A stretch of 64,000 bases of DNA from Paraburkholderia sp. BL23I1N1. GTDB lineage: Bacteria; Pseudomonadota; Gammaproteobacteria; Burkholderiales; Burkholderiaceae. Positions within the stretch are counted from its first letter, which is position 1; every line of letters begins with the position of its first letter. The stretch lies in the NCBI RefSeq assembly GCF_003610295.1, contig NZ_RAPV01000001.1, positions 5,828,001-5,892,000 of the forward strand. The letters are read 5' to 3'. Position numbers and translations under genes: made by a program. The notes below the pieces were generated by a model, which made no database searches, had not been told where the DNA came from, and saw only the letters and a program-made list of their open reading frames with translations. Below, one piece after another: positions 27,424 through 36,923 of the stretch.

Positions 27424-28605
27424 ATGCAGAGAGAAGTTGTAATTGCAAGCAGCATGCGTACCGCGATCGGCGATTTCGGAGGCGCGCTGGCCTCCGTTGC
27501 ACCGACACAACTGGGTGCGACTGTGGTGCGCGAAGTACTCGAGCGGGCGCATGTCGAAGGCGATGCGGTCGGTCACGTCGTATTTGGCAACGTGATCCAC
27601 ACGGAGCCGAAGGACATGTATCTCGCGCGCGTCGTCGCTCTCGAAGGCGGAGTGGGCATGAACGCGCCCGCGCTTACGCTGAACCGCCTGTGCGGCTCGG
27701 GTCTGCAGGCGATCATTTCGGCCGCGCAGGCAATCTGGCTTGGCGACACGGACATCGCGATCGGCGGCGGCGCGGAAAACATGACGCGCGCGGCCTATCT
27801 CGCAACCGGCGCGCGCTGGGGTGCGCGCATGGGTGACATCCGGCTGACCGACATGATGGTCGGCGCGCTGACCGACCCTTTTGGCGCGTTTCATATGGGC
27901 GTGACTGCGGAGAACGTTGCGGCGAAATACGGCATTACCCGCGACGAACAGGACGCACTGGCCGTGGAATCGCATCGCCGGGCCGGACGTGCTGTCGAAG
28001 CCGGCTACTTCAAGGAGCAGATTGTTCCGGTTGCGGTGCACACGAAAAAAAGCGCGACGATGTTCGAACTCGATGAGCACGTTCGCCCTACCACCACGGT
28101 CGACGAACTGGCGAAGCTGCGCCCCGCGTTCCAGAAGGACGGCACCGTAACAGCCGGAAACGCATCCGGTCTCAACGACGGCGCCGCGGCCGTGCTGCTG
28201 ATGGAACGCAGTACAGCCGAAGCGCGCGGCATCCGACCATTGGCGCGGCTGGTCGCCTACGCTCACGCCGGCGTCGATCCGCAATACATGGGCATAGGCC
28301 CCGTGCCGGCCACCCAGAAGGCGCTGAAACGGGCCGGACTGACCGTGGCGGACATCGACGTCATCGAAGCGAATGAAGCCTTTGCCGCGCAGGCATGTGC
28401 CGTCGCCAAAGAACTGCAGTTCGATCCTGAACGAGTGAACCCGAACGGCTCCGGTATTTCGCTGGGCCATCCGATTGGCGCAACGGGTGCGATCATCACG
28501 GTCAAGGCGCTCCATGAACTGCAGCGGACCGGTGGCCGCTATGCGCTCGTGACGATGTGCATCGGCGGCGGTCAAGGCATTGCGGCAATCTTCGAGCGCA
28601 TCTGA
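27424..28605 (+). CDS. Acetyl-CoA acetyltransferase family thiolase
   Basis: 393 residues. All three catalytic motifs of degradative/biosynthetic thiolases are present: NRLCGSGLQA (nucleophile Cys), EANEAFAAQ, GHPIGATGA, and CIGGGQG with the second Cys. It therefore performs ordinary thiolysis of 3-ketoacyl-CoA, unlike the Cys-less protein at 16173. Start 27424 is supported by a GGGAGATCGGG leader; the frame upstream is open to 27031 but overlaps the divergent synthetase. Expected role: releasing acetyl-CoA or propionyl-CoA in beta-oxidation of the opened ring or side chain. Confidence 0.92.
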   Translation: MQREVVIASSMRTAIGDFGGALASVAPTQLGATVVREVLERAHVEGDAVGHVVFGNVIHTEPKDMYLARVVALEGGVGMNAPALTLNRLCGSGLQAIISAAQAIWLGDTDIAIGGGAENMTRAAYLATGARWGARMGDIRLTDMMVGALTDPFGAFHMGVTAENVAAKYGITRDEQDALAVESHRRAGRAVEAGYFKEQIVPVAVHTKKSATMFELDEHVRPTTTVDELAKLRPAFQKDGTVTAGNASGLNDGAAAVLLMERSTAEARGIRPLARLVAYAHAGVDPQYMGIGPVPATQKALKRAGLTVADIDVIEANEAFAAQACAVAKELQFDPERVNPNGSGISLGHPIGATGAIITVKALHELQRTGGRYALVTMCIGGGQGIAAIFERI

Positions 28606-28715
28606 ACGCAAGCGAGCCGCCGACACGGCGCCTCCCTCGCACCTCGATGCTCCGCGGGGGCGCTATCGATGCCGCCGCAATGCAAGCCGCGGACTTCGCA
28701 AACCGGTACCGCATG

Positions 28716-29108
28716 TTATTCCTGGACGGTCGCCACGCGTTCGCCCAGCACATCCTTGCACGCCTTCAGGGCGACGCTGACAGCCGGAAAGCCGACATAC
28801 GGAATTGCGTGTAGAACGACTTCTTCGAGCTCCTTCTCCGTCAGGCCGTTTGCAAGCCCGATACGCACGTGATTGCTGAATTCCCACGGCGTGCGCTGCG
28901 CGATCAGCATGCCTAGCGTAACGAGGCTTCTCGAACGGCGATCCAGGCCTGGACGCGCCCATGCGTCACCGAATGCGTTTTCAAGCGCGAGCGACGCTGC
29001 ATCGGCGGCGAATCCACCGGACGCCGCGGCGGCATCCATTGCACCCAGAAACTCGTCGCCCAACATTTCTCGAACCACCTGACGTCCCTTCTCACGACTT
29101 TCTGACAC
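28716..29108 (-). CDS. Carboxymuconolactone decarboxylase family protein
   Basis: 130 residues, all-helical CMD/AhpD-like family: RSRSLVTLGMLIAQ and NHVRIGLANGLTEKELEEV, the latter with the conserved His, and GFPA near the C-terminus. No CxxC pair as in AhpD, so it is closer to PcaC-type decarboxylases. No other protocatechuate genes are present, so the true reaction is open. It lies 41 bp after the NMO-like gene, in the same unit. Confidence 0.85.
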   Translation of the reverse strand: MSESREKGRQVVREMLGDEFLGAMDAAAASGGFAADAASLALENAFGDAWARPGLDRRSRSLVTLGMLIAQRTPWEFSNHVRIGLANGLTEKELEEVVLHAIPYVGFPAVSVALKACKDVLGERVATVQE

Positions 29109-29149
29109 GGTCTACTCCTTCTCATCGACAGTTGTATTCAAATCGGCAT

Positions 29150-30223
<1,074 letters not shown>

Positions 30224-30253
30224 TCAACCCACCGCGCTCTCGTTCCCATTTAC

Positions 30254-30264
30254 GAACGATGTAC
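30254..30264. promoter_or_regulatory. Regulon operator, site F (between NMO-like gene and folE)
   Basis: GAACGATGTAC, one base off the GAAY-N3-RTTC consensus. It lies in the divergent region 103 bp from the NMO-like start and 74 bp from folE. On the minus strand the hexamer 7 bases upstream (AGTGTA) matches CGTTTA at 4 of 6 positions. Confidence 0.42.
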
Positions 30265-30337
30265 AATTATATACACTTTATGGCATCGCACCAATACTCG
30301 CAATACGTAAAGCAATGCACGGCTTCAAGGAGGTCTA

Positions 30338-30970
30338 GTGAATCAACGCGGCGCAAACGACTACCTGTCTATTCCAGCTCGGCCCTCGCAGGAGGAGGCT
30401 GAAGAGGCCGTTCGTACGCTCATCAGATGGGCCGGAGACGACCCGCAACGCGAGGGACTCGTCGAAACGCCACGGCGCGTCGCCCGCGCTTATACGGAGT
30501 TCTTTTCGGGCTATCTGTCGGATCCCATGCAGATTCTCGCCACGACATTTTCCGAAGTCGATGGCTATGACGAGATGGTCGTGTTGAAGGACATCCGCTT
30601 CGAAAGCTATTGCGAGCATCACATGGTGCCGATCATTGGACGGGCTCACGTCGCCTATCTGCCGGATCATCGGGTGGTCGGTATTTCGAAGCTTGCGCGG
30701 CTTGTCGATACGTATGCGAAGCGGTTGCAGATTCAGGAAAAGATGACCGTGCAGATCGCGGATGCACTCAATACGGTATTGCAACCCAAAGGTGTCGGCG
30801 TGATCCTGGAAGCCGCGCATCAGTGCATGAGCACGCGCGGCGTACACAAGCCCGGAACCTCGTTGGTGACAAGCAGGATGTTGGGCGCATTCCGTGAAGA
30901 CCCGTCGACTCGCCGGGAATTCCTGTCGATCGTCGGCAACGGCTCGGCGGCGCTGGTACCGAATACCTGA
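30338..30970 (+). CDS. folE: GTP cyclohydrolase I
   Basis: 210 residues. Catalyses GTP to 7,8-dihydroneopterin triphosphate, the first step to folate or tetrahydrobiopterin. Zinc ligands are present (ESYCEHH, then HQCMSTRGV), as is the substrate-binding stretch GISKLARLV. It starts with GTG directly after a full AAGGAGGT ribosome site, implying strong translation. Its position at the edge of the catabolic cluster, sharing a divergent region with operator F, suggests it supplies a pterin for a pathway enzyme. This is only an inference, because no pterin-dependent hydroxylase is visible here. Confidence 0.93.
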   Translation: MNQRGANDYLSIPARPSQEEAEEAVRTLIRWAGDDPQREGLVETPRRVARAYTEFFSGYLSDPMQILATTFSEVDGYDEMVVLKDIRFESYCEHHMVPIIGRAHVAYLPDHRVVGISKLARLVDTYAKRLQIQEKMTVQIADALNTVLQPKGVGVILEAAHQCMSTRGVHKPGTSLVTSRMLGAFREDPSTRREFLSIVGNGSAALVPNT

Positions 30971-31031
30971 GCCGTACGAGCATTTCGCCAGCGGAACCGA
31001 AGCGCCGCTGGCAATGCTCGTCGATATCCGT

Positions 31032-31220
31032 TCAGGGCAGCATGCGAAAATTTCCGCCGGTCAAAGCCGCCATCGTGATGCAACTACCGTAGTAGTACAC
31101 GCAGGGTTCCATCGACATCTGGCTGCTCACCGCCTTCTGCGCACCCCAAGTCGCCCCGAGTGCCGCGACCACGCCCACCGCACCCAGCATACCGATCAAT
31201 CGCACACGTCGCTTCATCAC
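31032..31220 (-). CDS. Small membrane or exported peptide of unknown function
   Basis: 62 residues: MKRRVRLIG start, then a hydrophobic helix (MLGAVGVVAALGATWGAQ) that could be a signal peptide or anchor, then a short tail with two Cys (PCVYYYGSC). No family recognised. It follows the SnoaL-like gene by 9 bp on the same strand, which supports a real gene; GGGAGAGAT precedes the start. Confidence 0.5.
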   Translation of the reverse strand: MMKRRVRLIGMLGAVGVVAALGATWGAQKAVSSQMSMEPCVYYYGSCITMAALTGGNFRMLP

Positions 31221-31229
31221 TATCTCTCC

Positions 31230-31802
31230 CTACGCCGGATGCCCGGCCTCGCCGCATTCCCGCAAACAGCCAGGTTCCCGCGTCTTCAGCGGCCGGTCGA
31301 ACGATATATCGCTTCTGTCACGCGTGCTTTTACCGTTGCTCATGAGCAGTGCGCGCCAGGCTGCGGGTACGTCGGCCGGCATCAATTCGTTGATCGCTTC
31401 GGATATGCACACGCGGGAAGCAATCGCCCAAATGCCACCGCGCTTCTCGAAGCGGTCGATATAGCGGCCTGCCGCTAGCGTGTCGGGTTTGGCGCGATTC
31501 TCACCGAAGAAGAGCCAGTAGGTTTCCGTGTGTGCGACGTCGCCTTGCAGATCGACGCTGTGATTGAAGACCATGTGATGATGGGACAACTGATGCTCCC
31601 GGTGGTAGCCAAAGGCCCAGTCGACGAATTCCTCTGGATTACCTAGGAATGCTCCGTGATCGTCGATCCCATCGGGGTGATACGCCGAGAGAGTCAACGT
31701 TCGATCCATGCGATCAACGCCGCGACAGTAGCGATGAATGCAATCAAGAATCGCCTGCCTGTCCAGCAGTTCTTCCAGACGTCTTTCGAGTTCCGGCGTC
31801 AT
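31230..31802 (-). CDS. SnoaL-like/NTF2-fold protein
   Basis: 190 residues with the SnoaL_4-type start (LEELLDRQAILDCIHRYCRGVDRMD) and HHMVFNHSVDLQGDVAHTETYW, FEKRGGIWAIASR. This cone-shaped fold binds small hydrophobic ligands; members include ketosteroid isomerase-like enzymes and dehydratases. Catalytic role unknown. Flanked at 9-bp spacing by small genes on both sides, so it belongs to a four-gene group (32356 down to 31032). Confidence 0.75.
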   Translation of the reverse strand: MTPELERRLEELLDRQAILDCIHRYCRGVDRMDRTLTLSAYHPDGIDDHGAFLGNPEEFVDWAFGYHREHQLSHHHMVFNHSVDLQGDVAHTETYWLFFGENRAKPDTLAAGRYIDRFEKRGGIWAIASRVCISEAINELMPADVPAAWRALLMSNGKSTRDRSDISFDRPLKTREPGCLRECGEAGHPA

Positions 31803-31811
31803 GGCTAGTTG

Positions 31812-32117
31812 TTAGCTGAGAACTGCGGCAAAAAATACGATTGCGCCAATCAGCGCACCGATAAAGCAATAGCCCTCGTTCTGCCCTTCCTCGCTGCCCT
31901 GTCCGCGCCGCAAGATGCAACTCGCCATGCCGAAGAACGCCGCGCCACCCAGCACGACAAAGACCATCACAACGTCGAAGAACGCCGAGCGGCCAAGTTC
32001 CTCCATTCGCCAGTCGCGTAACAACAAATAGACCGCCAGGGCGAGGATCGACACCACGAGGAGCGGCAGCATGATCCTCCGCTCGTCGCTTGAAAGTTTG
32101 TGCGTGAGGCGACTCAT
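31812..32117 (-). CDS. Small integral membrane protein, unknown
   Basis: 101 residues from MSRLTHKL (32117). Three hydrophobic segments are visible (IMLPLLVVSILALAVYLLL; FFDVVMVFVVLGGAAFFGMA; CFIGALIGAIVFFAAVLS). Its start overlaps the stop of the preceding 80-residue ORF by ATGA. No family recognised. Longer readings of the frame to 32333 run antisense-like and are not supported. Confidence 0.6.
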   Translation of the reverse strand: MSRLTHKLSSDERRIMLPLLVVSILALAVYLLLRDWRMEELGRSAFFDVVMVFVVLGGAAFFGMASCILRRGQGSEEGQNEGYCFIGALIGAIVFFAAVLS

Positions 32118-32356
32118 GGGCGTTCTCCCTCGAACATATCCGCTGCACCAGGAGCGGTGTAGTTCCACTTTCCATCTGCAAGCCAAAGCGATCTGGTCGC
32201 GCGAAGCAACGAGGTCCATTGCGATGACGCGTCGGCAGCAGCAATGCCTGCCGCGGACACGTCTTCGCACGGCAACGCTGCGTCTGTATGCGGGGCGTCT
32301 GAATTGAGCGAATAGTCGGCGAGAGGGCCGCATAGGTCGCTATACAGGAGATACAT
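32114..32356 (-). CDS. Small hypothetical protein
   Basis: 80 residues (MYLLYSDLCGPLADY...). Soluble, acidic, no recognised domain. It overlaps the next gene by ATGA, the main reason to call it. First of the four small genes. An ATCCG-N10-CGGAT inverted repeat lies about 90 bp upstream. Confidence 0.5.
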   Translation of the reverse strand: MYLLYSDLCGPLADYSLNSDAPHTDAALPCEDVSAAGIAAADASSQWTSLLRATRSLWLADGKWNYTAPGAADMFEGERP

Positions 32357-32445
32357 GGTTTGTCTCCAATCGGGCGAGGCCACATGGGTGCTAACCGGCC
32401 ACCTCTTGTTCACCATCGTAGGTGAGGCCATTCAGTTATGCAACT

Positions 32446-32465
32446 ATCCGTTCAATTATTCGGAT
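32446..32465. promoter_or_regulatory. Inverted repeat upstream of the four-gene group
   Basis: ATCCG (32446-32450), 10 bases, CGGAT (32461-32465), in an AT-rich stretch. Possible operator for the minus-strand small-gene group. Evidence is only the symmetry and position. Confidence 0.3.
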
Positions 32466-32512
32466 CAGTATTTTCACTACCCTTCGAGCATGGCTATGCA
32501 GTACGGGCACGT

Positions 32513-32548
32513 AAAAAATCCCCGGCACCGCATTGGCGGCGCCGGGGA
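32513..32548 (-). terminator. Rho-independent terminator of the SDR gene
   Basis: Stem TCCCCGGC/GCCGGGGA (32519-32526 with 32541-32548), followed on the minus strand by six T. It lies 54 bp past the SDR stop. Confidence 0.75.
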
Positions 32549-32601
32549 CGAATGGACATATGGCTTGCTGCGGTGTGCGTGGCCCGATACTTTCCTACCC
32601 G

Positions 32602-33390
32602 TCAGGAAACCTGAAATCCTCCATCGACAGCGAGCAGCTGACCCGTCACATAATCCGCAGCGGGAGACGCAAAGAACAGCACGGCGCTCGCGATATCGGC
32701 GGCGACGCCAATACGGCCCAACGGCATGCGCCCCGGTTGCGTGATCGGCCCGTGCGCCTGATGGACCTTCGTGGATGCCGCCGCGCCTTCCGTCGCGACA
32801 CCGCCTGGAAGCACTGCGTTGACGCGAATCCGGTCCGCCGCGAATTCGAGCGCGGCGGTCTTTGTCAGATTGTTTACACCAGCTTTCGATGCACCGTAAT
32901 CGCCATTGTCGAAGATCACGGGTTGCAGCGATGCCACCGAAGAAATATTGATGATCGATCCGCCCGCCTTGCCGGCCTGCATGCGTTTGACAGCTTCACG
33001 CATGCAGAGAAACGTGCCACGCAGGTTGATTCGCAACACCCGGTCCCACTTTTCCGCCGGCGTATCGAGGAAGCTCGTCTTCGGATAAATGCCCGCGTTG
33101 TTCACGAGTATGTCGAGCCGGCCGAGTCTCGCATGCACCAATTCGAACATCGCGGCGATCGAAGCTTCGTCGCCGATATCGACCTTCACGGCGATCGCTT
33201 TCCCCGATGCCTTTTCGATCTGTTCGACTGTTTGATCGGCCCCATCTTCATTCAGATCGGCAGCAACGACGACCGCACCCGCGGAGGCCAGCAATAGCGC
33301 CGTTTCCCGTCCGATACCCGACCCTGCTCCGGTTACCAGTGCAACTCTCCCGTCGAGGTTGAACAGGCTTGCAACATTAGATGTACTCAC
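32602..33390 (-). CDS. SDR family oxidoreductase
   Basis: 262 residues, classical SDR: TGAGSGIGRE cofactor loop, NNAGIYP, catalytic SS...YGASKAG with Tyr and Lys both present, and VDGGFQ C-terminus. NAD(P)-dependent alcohol/ketone conversion. Single-gene unit with its own terminator and regulon operator G upstream, so it is part of the catabolic regulon although 1.6 kb separate it from the folE stop. Substrate unknown; likely a cyclic alcohol made by the P450 (inference). Confidence 0.87.
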   Translation of the reverse strand: MSTSNVASLFNLDGRVALVTGAGSGIGRETALLLASAGAVVVAADLNEDGADQTVEQIEKASGKAIAVKVDIGDEASIAAMFELVHARLGRLDILVNNAGIYPKTSFLDTPAEKWDRVLRINLRGTFLCMREAVKRMQAGKAGGSIINISSVASLQPVIFDNGDYGASKAGVNNLTKTAALEFAADRIRVNAVLPGGVATEGAAASTKVHQAHGPITQPGRMPLGRIGVAADIASAVLFFASPAADYVTGQLLAVDGGFQVS

Positions 33391-33430
33391 TGCGCCTCCA
33401 GATGCTCACGACACGAGCGATTAGTTTGTG

Positions 33431-33454
33431 AACGTCATTCACAAAAATAAACGC
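33431..33454 (-). promoter_or_regulatory. Regulon operator, site G (upstream of the SDR)
   Basis: Minus strand: CGTTTA, 7 bases, GAATGACGTTC (33431-33441), 41 bp before the SDR start. Confidence 0.6.
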
Positions 33455-33605
33455 TGCTGTGAGCGTTGTCAAGGCAGTGGAAAAAGCCGTGCGCATTCGG
33501 CGTGCATGAGCACGCATGTGTTGCCGCGCGACAAGCTGCCCGCTCGCGACGCAAAGGAGGAAGGAGCTTACCGATTCCCGCGAGATAGAGAGGCGCGCAG
33601 GCGGC

Positions 33606-34529
33606 TCATGCGGCGCGCGCGGGGCATGCTTGTTTCAGCGAAGTATCCGAAAGATCCCGAATGATATCGAGCATCGCGCGGTGATAGGGCTTGTGCGGGC
33701 GATCGGTCCACACAAGAGAAACTTCCGTGTCGAACGATGGCGGAAGATCTTCGATATCGACAAAAGCAACGCCCTCTACCGGAAGGTGCCTCGCCGAATC
33801 GAGCATCAGTCCGACGCCGAGCTCGTTCGCCACGAGATTGAGCATCGTATAAGGATGCCGAGCCTGCTGCGTGATTCTCGCAGACGCGCCGGCATCGCGG
33901 CGGGCAGCCTCGAAAGCTGCGAACACCGGCTGGGACACTTGCTGCGGGAACATGATGAGCGGATACGCCGCGAGATCCGCCATGCTGATGCTGGTCCGCC
34001 GGGCGAGCGGCCAGTTCGCCGGAATCGCGGCCACCGCGCTCATACGTTCAATGACGATATTCTCCAGTTCGCTCACGTCGGCGACGCTGGTGACGACCAC
34101 GCCGAGATCGATGCTGCCGTTCTTCACGCTTGCGACGGTCAGCGCACTGCCGCGCTCGATCAGACGAACGTCAACTCCCGGCCATTGTTTCTGGAGCGTA
34201 TGCATGGAGAGCGGCAGGATACGCGTCGCGCACATCGGCACGAACGCGATACTCAGGCTCGCCAGTTCGTCGGCGGCCTGGCGCACCCGGCGCTCGGCGA
34301 GATCGGCCTGGGCAAGCAACGGCTTTGCTTCTGCCATCAGGGCCGCGCCAGCGGCGGTCAGCGAGACACCGCGCGGCGTACGCTCGAGCAGCCTGGTACC
34401 CAGCGATTCCTCCAGACGCATGATGGACTGGCTAAGCGGTGGCTGAGCCATGCCGAGGCGTGCTGCCGCGCGTCCGAAATGCCGGGTCTCGGCGACCGCG
34501 ACGAAATGCCGGAGGTGACGCAATTCCAT
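33606..34529 (-). CDS. LysR-type transcriptional regulator
   Basis: 307 residues. N-terminal winged helix (MELRHLRHFVAVAETRHF, RLGMAQPPLSQSI) and a periplasmic-binding-like effector domain. The RHFGRAAARLGMAQPPLSQ pattern is that of BenM/CatM-like regulators of aromatic and related catabolism. It lies beside the SDR unit but no LysR-type site is obvious; it could control the neighbouring genes or the small genes behind it. Confidence 0.9.
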   Translation of the reverse strand: MELRHLRHFVAVAETRHFGRAAARLGMAQPPLSQSIMRLEESLGTRLLERTPRGVSLTAAGAALMAEAKPLLAQADLAERRVRQAADELASLSIAFVPMCATRILPLSMHTLQKQWPGVDVRLIERGSALTVASVKNGSIDLGVVVTSVADVSELENIVIERMSAVAAIPANWPLARRTSISMADLAAYPLIMFPQQVSQPVFAAFEAARRDAGASARITQQARHPYTMLNLVANELGVGLMLDSARHLPVEGVAFVDIEDLPPSFDTEVSLVWTDRPHKPYHRAMLDIIRDLSDTSLKQACPARAA

Positions 34530-34613
34530 GGTGTGATATCGCTTCGATATGGGACGTGGCGAAAGAATATCGCTCTTGCAATGTTGCGGCGAGCCGCGAT
34601 AGCGAGAGCGCCG

Positions 34614-34796
34614 CTACAGTTCAGGAACCGCCTGATCGTTTGGTCTGCGCCTGTGCGCTTCGTTCAGCAGCGCATCGGCAAAGCGTTGCAGTGCCTGTAC
34701 GGAGCCATACACACTTTGGTATTCCTCAACACCGATCCGGCCGTTGAGTATGACCTGCATTCCAGAGTGTCTCGCGATTTCCAGAATGTCCACCAT
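34614..34796 (-). CDS. Small hypothetical protein
   Basis: 60 residues (MVDILEIARHSGMQVILN...). A full AAGGAGG ribosome site three bases before the ATG at 34796 supports it. Probably a helical cytoplasmic protein. It follows the 34835-35080 gene by 38 bp. No family recognised. Confidence 0.55.
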   Translation of the reverse strand: MVDILEIARHSGMQVILNGRIGVEEYQSVYGSVQALQRFADALLNEAHRRRPNDQAVPEL

Positions 34797-34834
34797 ACGC
34801 CTCCTTGCGGCATCGAGCCCGGTAGGTGAAAAAG

Positions 34835-35080
34835 TCAGGCTGCGCGGAGATCGACGCGCATCGCCGGCCGGTCGGTCGGAGGAAATACGCACCACGATCC
34901 GTCATCGTGCCGGAAGAAAAAAATCGCGAGCGGGCGCGCAGGCTGCGATGCCTCGACGCAGACGTAGCGCCGTTGGCTCGACCGCGCGTGACCGAATCGC
35001 GTGACACGAACCGGCATGGCCGGCGTCGGGGCAAGCCACTTTTCGATCAGCCGGCGCAAGGACTTCTCATCGGATCGCAT
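34835..35080 (-). CDS. Small hypothetical protein
   Basis: 81 residues; ATG at 35080 preceded by GGGGAGAAT. Basic, with RRYVCVEASQ and FFFRHDDGSWCVFPP. No domain recognised. Forms a pair with the next small gene and is transcribed divergently from the TetR gene. Confidence 0.5.
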   Translation of the reverse strand: MRSDEKSLRRLIEKWLAPTPAMPVRVTRFGHARSSQRRYVCVEASQPARPLAIFFFRHDDGSWCVFPPTDRPAMRVDLRAA

Positions 35081-35130
35081 CACATTCTCCCCAGCCTATT
35101 TCGGTCAAGCGTCACGGCCACCCGGAGACT

Positions 35131-35323
35131 TGACCGTAAATAGGTCCATTGACCAAATAATAGTAGTTACCTGACCTATTCTCAAGGTACGTTTGGATAG
35201 TAGAAATACTGATATTTCGCGACAATTTCCGTTGAAGAATGGCGAGTGAACGACCTTAAATGGGTCATGAGACCCATAATAAACTCAGCATCGGTTGGGT
35301 TTAACCTGCTTCTTGACCTATGA
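35131..35323. promoter_or_regulatory. Clustered GACC/GGTC half sites before the TetR gene
   Basis: Within about 190 bp: TGACCGTAAATAGGTC (35131-35146), GGTCCATTGACC (35143-35154), TGACCTATT (35172-35180), the inverted repeat ATGGGTC-ATGA-GACCCAT (35260-35277) and TTGACCTATGATG (35313-35325). The repeated ATAGGTCA/TGACCTAT-like unit suggests a multi-site operator for the TetR protein encoded at 35381, lying between it and the divergent small genes. Confidence 0.45.
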
Positions 35324-35380
35324 TGAACGCAGGGACAGAATCGTGGTCGGAGCCGAATCTGAACAGGGGATTGGCGACAG

Positions 35381-36040
35381 ATGAAGGAATTGATCATCAC
35401 CTCGGCAGCATTCCGGGGAACCAGCGAATCGGACGAGCCCAAACGCCGGGGCAACCGGACAACTCGCGTGCCCGCGATCCTGGAGGCCGCGATCAGGGTC
35501 TTCGCGACGGAAGGCAGCGCCGGGTTCACCCAACGCCGAGTCGCAAGCGATGCGGGCATTCGCCTCAGCACCTTGCAGCACTACTTCGGCACTCGGGAAG
35601 AGCTATTGCGAAGCACGATTGAAGAAATGGGCAAGCGCTATGTGGAGCGCTATCGCGCGTTAGCGAGAGACAAGCTTCGTCCGCCGGAAGCGCGCCTCGA
35701 TGTCATCGTCGACGAGACGTTTGCCGCGCTGACCCAGCCAGGCATCAACTTGAGCGCGTTTGCACTGCATTGCTGGAGTCTCGCTGAGCATGAGGCTTTC
35801 GTGAACGAGCTGGCGGTGAACATCCACGGCGAATTTCTGGACCTGCTTGCGGGTCTCGTGGCGAAAATAAATCCGGTGCTCCCGTCGGCAGAGTGCACGC
35901 TGCGAAGTGCGCTGATCCTTTCGAACATGGAAGGTCTGACCGTTTTCATTCGTCGGGCTGGAGAGAACGCGCCCGACCTGGACGCTCTTCGCGCTGCCAC
36001 AAAAGTGGTCTGGAAGGCGTTGAGTAATGCGCCGCAGTAA
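35381..36040 (+). CDS. TetR family transcriptional regulator
   Basis: 219 residues. The HTH lies at about residues 30-75 (AILEAAIRVFATEGSAGFT; RRVASDAGIRLSTLQHYFG), with a BetI-like ligand domain behind it. ATG at 35381; the region in front holds repeated GACC half sites. It could control itself and the divergent small genes. It is also a candidate for the GAAY-N3-RTTC regulon, but the motif is not seen at its own promoter, which argues against that. The IS element begins 52 bp after its stop. Confidence 0.88.
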   Translation: MKELIITSAAFRGTSESDEPKRRGNRTTRVPAILEAAIRVFATEGSAGFTQRRVASDAGIRLSTLQHYFGTREELLRSTIEEMGKRYVERYRALARDKLRPPEARLDVIVDETFAALTQPGINLSAFALHCWSLAEHEAFVNELAVNIHGEFLDLLAGLVAKINPVLPSAECTLRSALILSNMEGLTVFIRRAGENAPDLDALRAATKVVWKALSNAPQ

Positions 36041-36092
36041 GCGAAATCATGCGCAGCCGCTCCTCGCCAAGATCACGTTCGGGGGTCACGAG

Positions 36093-36923
36093 GGCGCTGT
36101 CAGGTTAGTGGAAAGGTGGCGGTAAAATGATGAAATGAAGAAGACGAAATCGCTTTATCACGGCCACCGGTTCCCCGCTGTCGTCATCAGCTGTGCTGTT
36201 CGCTGGTATTTCAGGTTCAGCCTGAGCCTGCGCGACATCGAGGAGTTGTTGCTCGAGCGCGGTGTCGCAGTCACATACGGAACGATCCGTTGCTGGTGTG
36301 ACAAATTCGGCGCCGGATTCGCTCAGCACGCCAGGGCGGTGCGGCGCAAGCCGGGTAGCACGTGGCACCTCGACGAGATGTTCGTGAAGCTGCGCGGCGA
36401 GCCATATCTGTTATGGCGTGCGGTCGACGAACATGGTGCCGAACTGGATGTGCTGGTACAAAAGCGTCGCGACAAGGCTGCGGCAAAGCGCTTTTTCCGG
36501 CGGATGCTGCGTTCGAACCCGGTGCCGCGCAGGATCGTTACGGACCAGTTGCGCAGTTACCCGGCAGCGAAAGCGGATATTCCCGAACTCGCTCATGTGA
36601 AGCACGTATTCGTCAAAGCCGCGGCACGCGTGAACAATCGCGCCGAGAACAGCCATTAGCCGACCCGCAGGCGCGAACGACACATGTGCGGCTTTCGCGA
36701 TGCACGTCGCACGCAGGCGTTTCTCTCCTGCTTCGGCCCGATCAGGCAGCACTTCGCGTTGCCCAGACATCAGATGAACGCGGCATGTCATCGCGCCATA
36801 CTCAAGAAACGCATCGCCGCCTGGCATGGTTGGACCGTCGACGCTGAATTCCAGCATACTATCTGATCAGGATACCTATGTTTAGCCACAAACGTAGCCT
36901 GTGCTCGTCAAGTTGACAAAGCC
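36093..36923 (+). mobile_element. IS6-family insertion sequence, copy 1 (831 bp)
   Basis: Imperfect terminal inverted repeats: outer end GGCGCTGTCAGGTTAG, inner end (reverse complement) GGCTTTGTCAACTTGAC. Length and single transposase fit the IS6 family. It is an inverted, nearly identical copy of 37626-38456. No 8-bp target duplication is seen: outer flank GTCACGAG on the left and CTGCCGGG on the right of copy 2. Confidence 0.85.
36135..36866 (+). pseudogene. IS6-family transposase, nonsense-truncated
   Basis: Same 732-bp frame as copy 2, but a CAG to TAG change at 36657 stops translation after 174 of 243 residues. The DDE residues (HLDEMF, VTDQ, RAENSH) lie before the stop; the C-terminal ~68 residues are lost, so activity is doubtful. 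One further difference from copy 2 is VPRR versus VPRG. The intact copy could act in trans on both elements. Confidence 0.85.
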
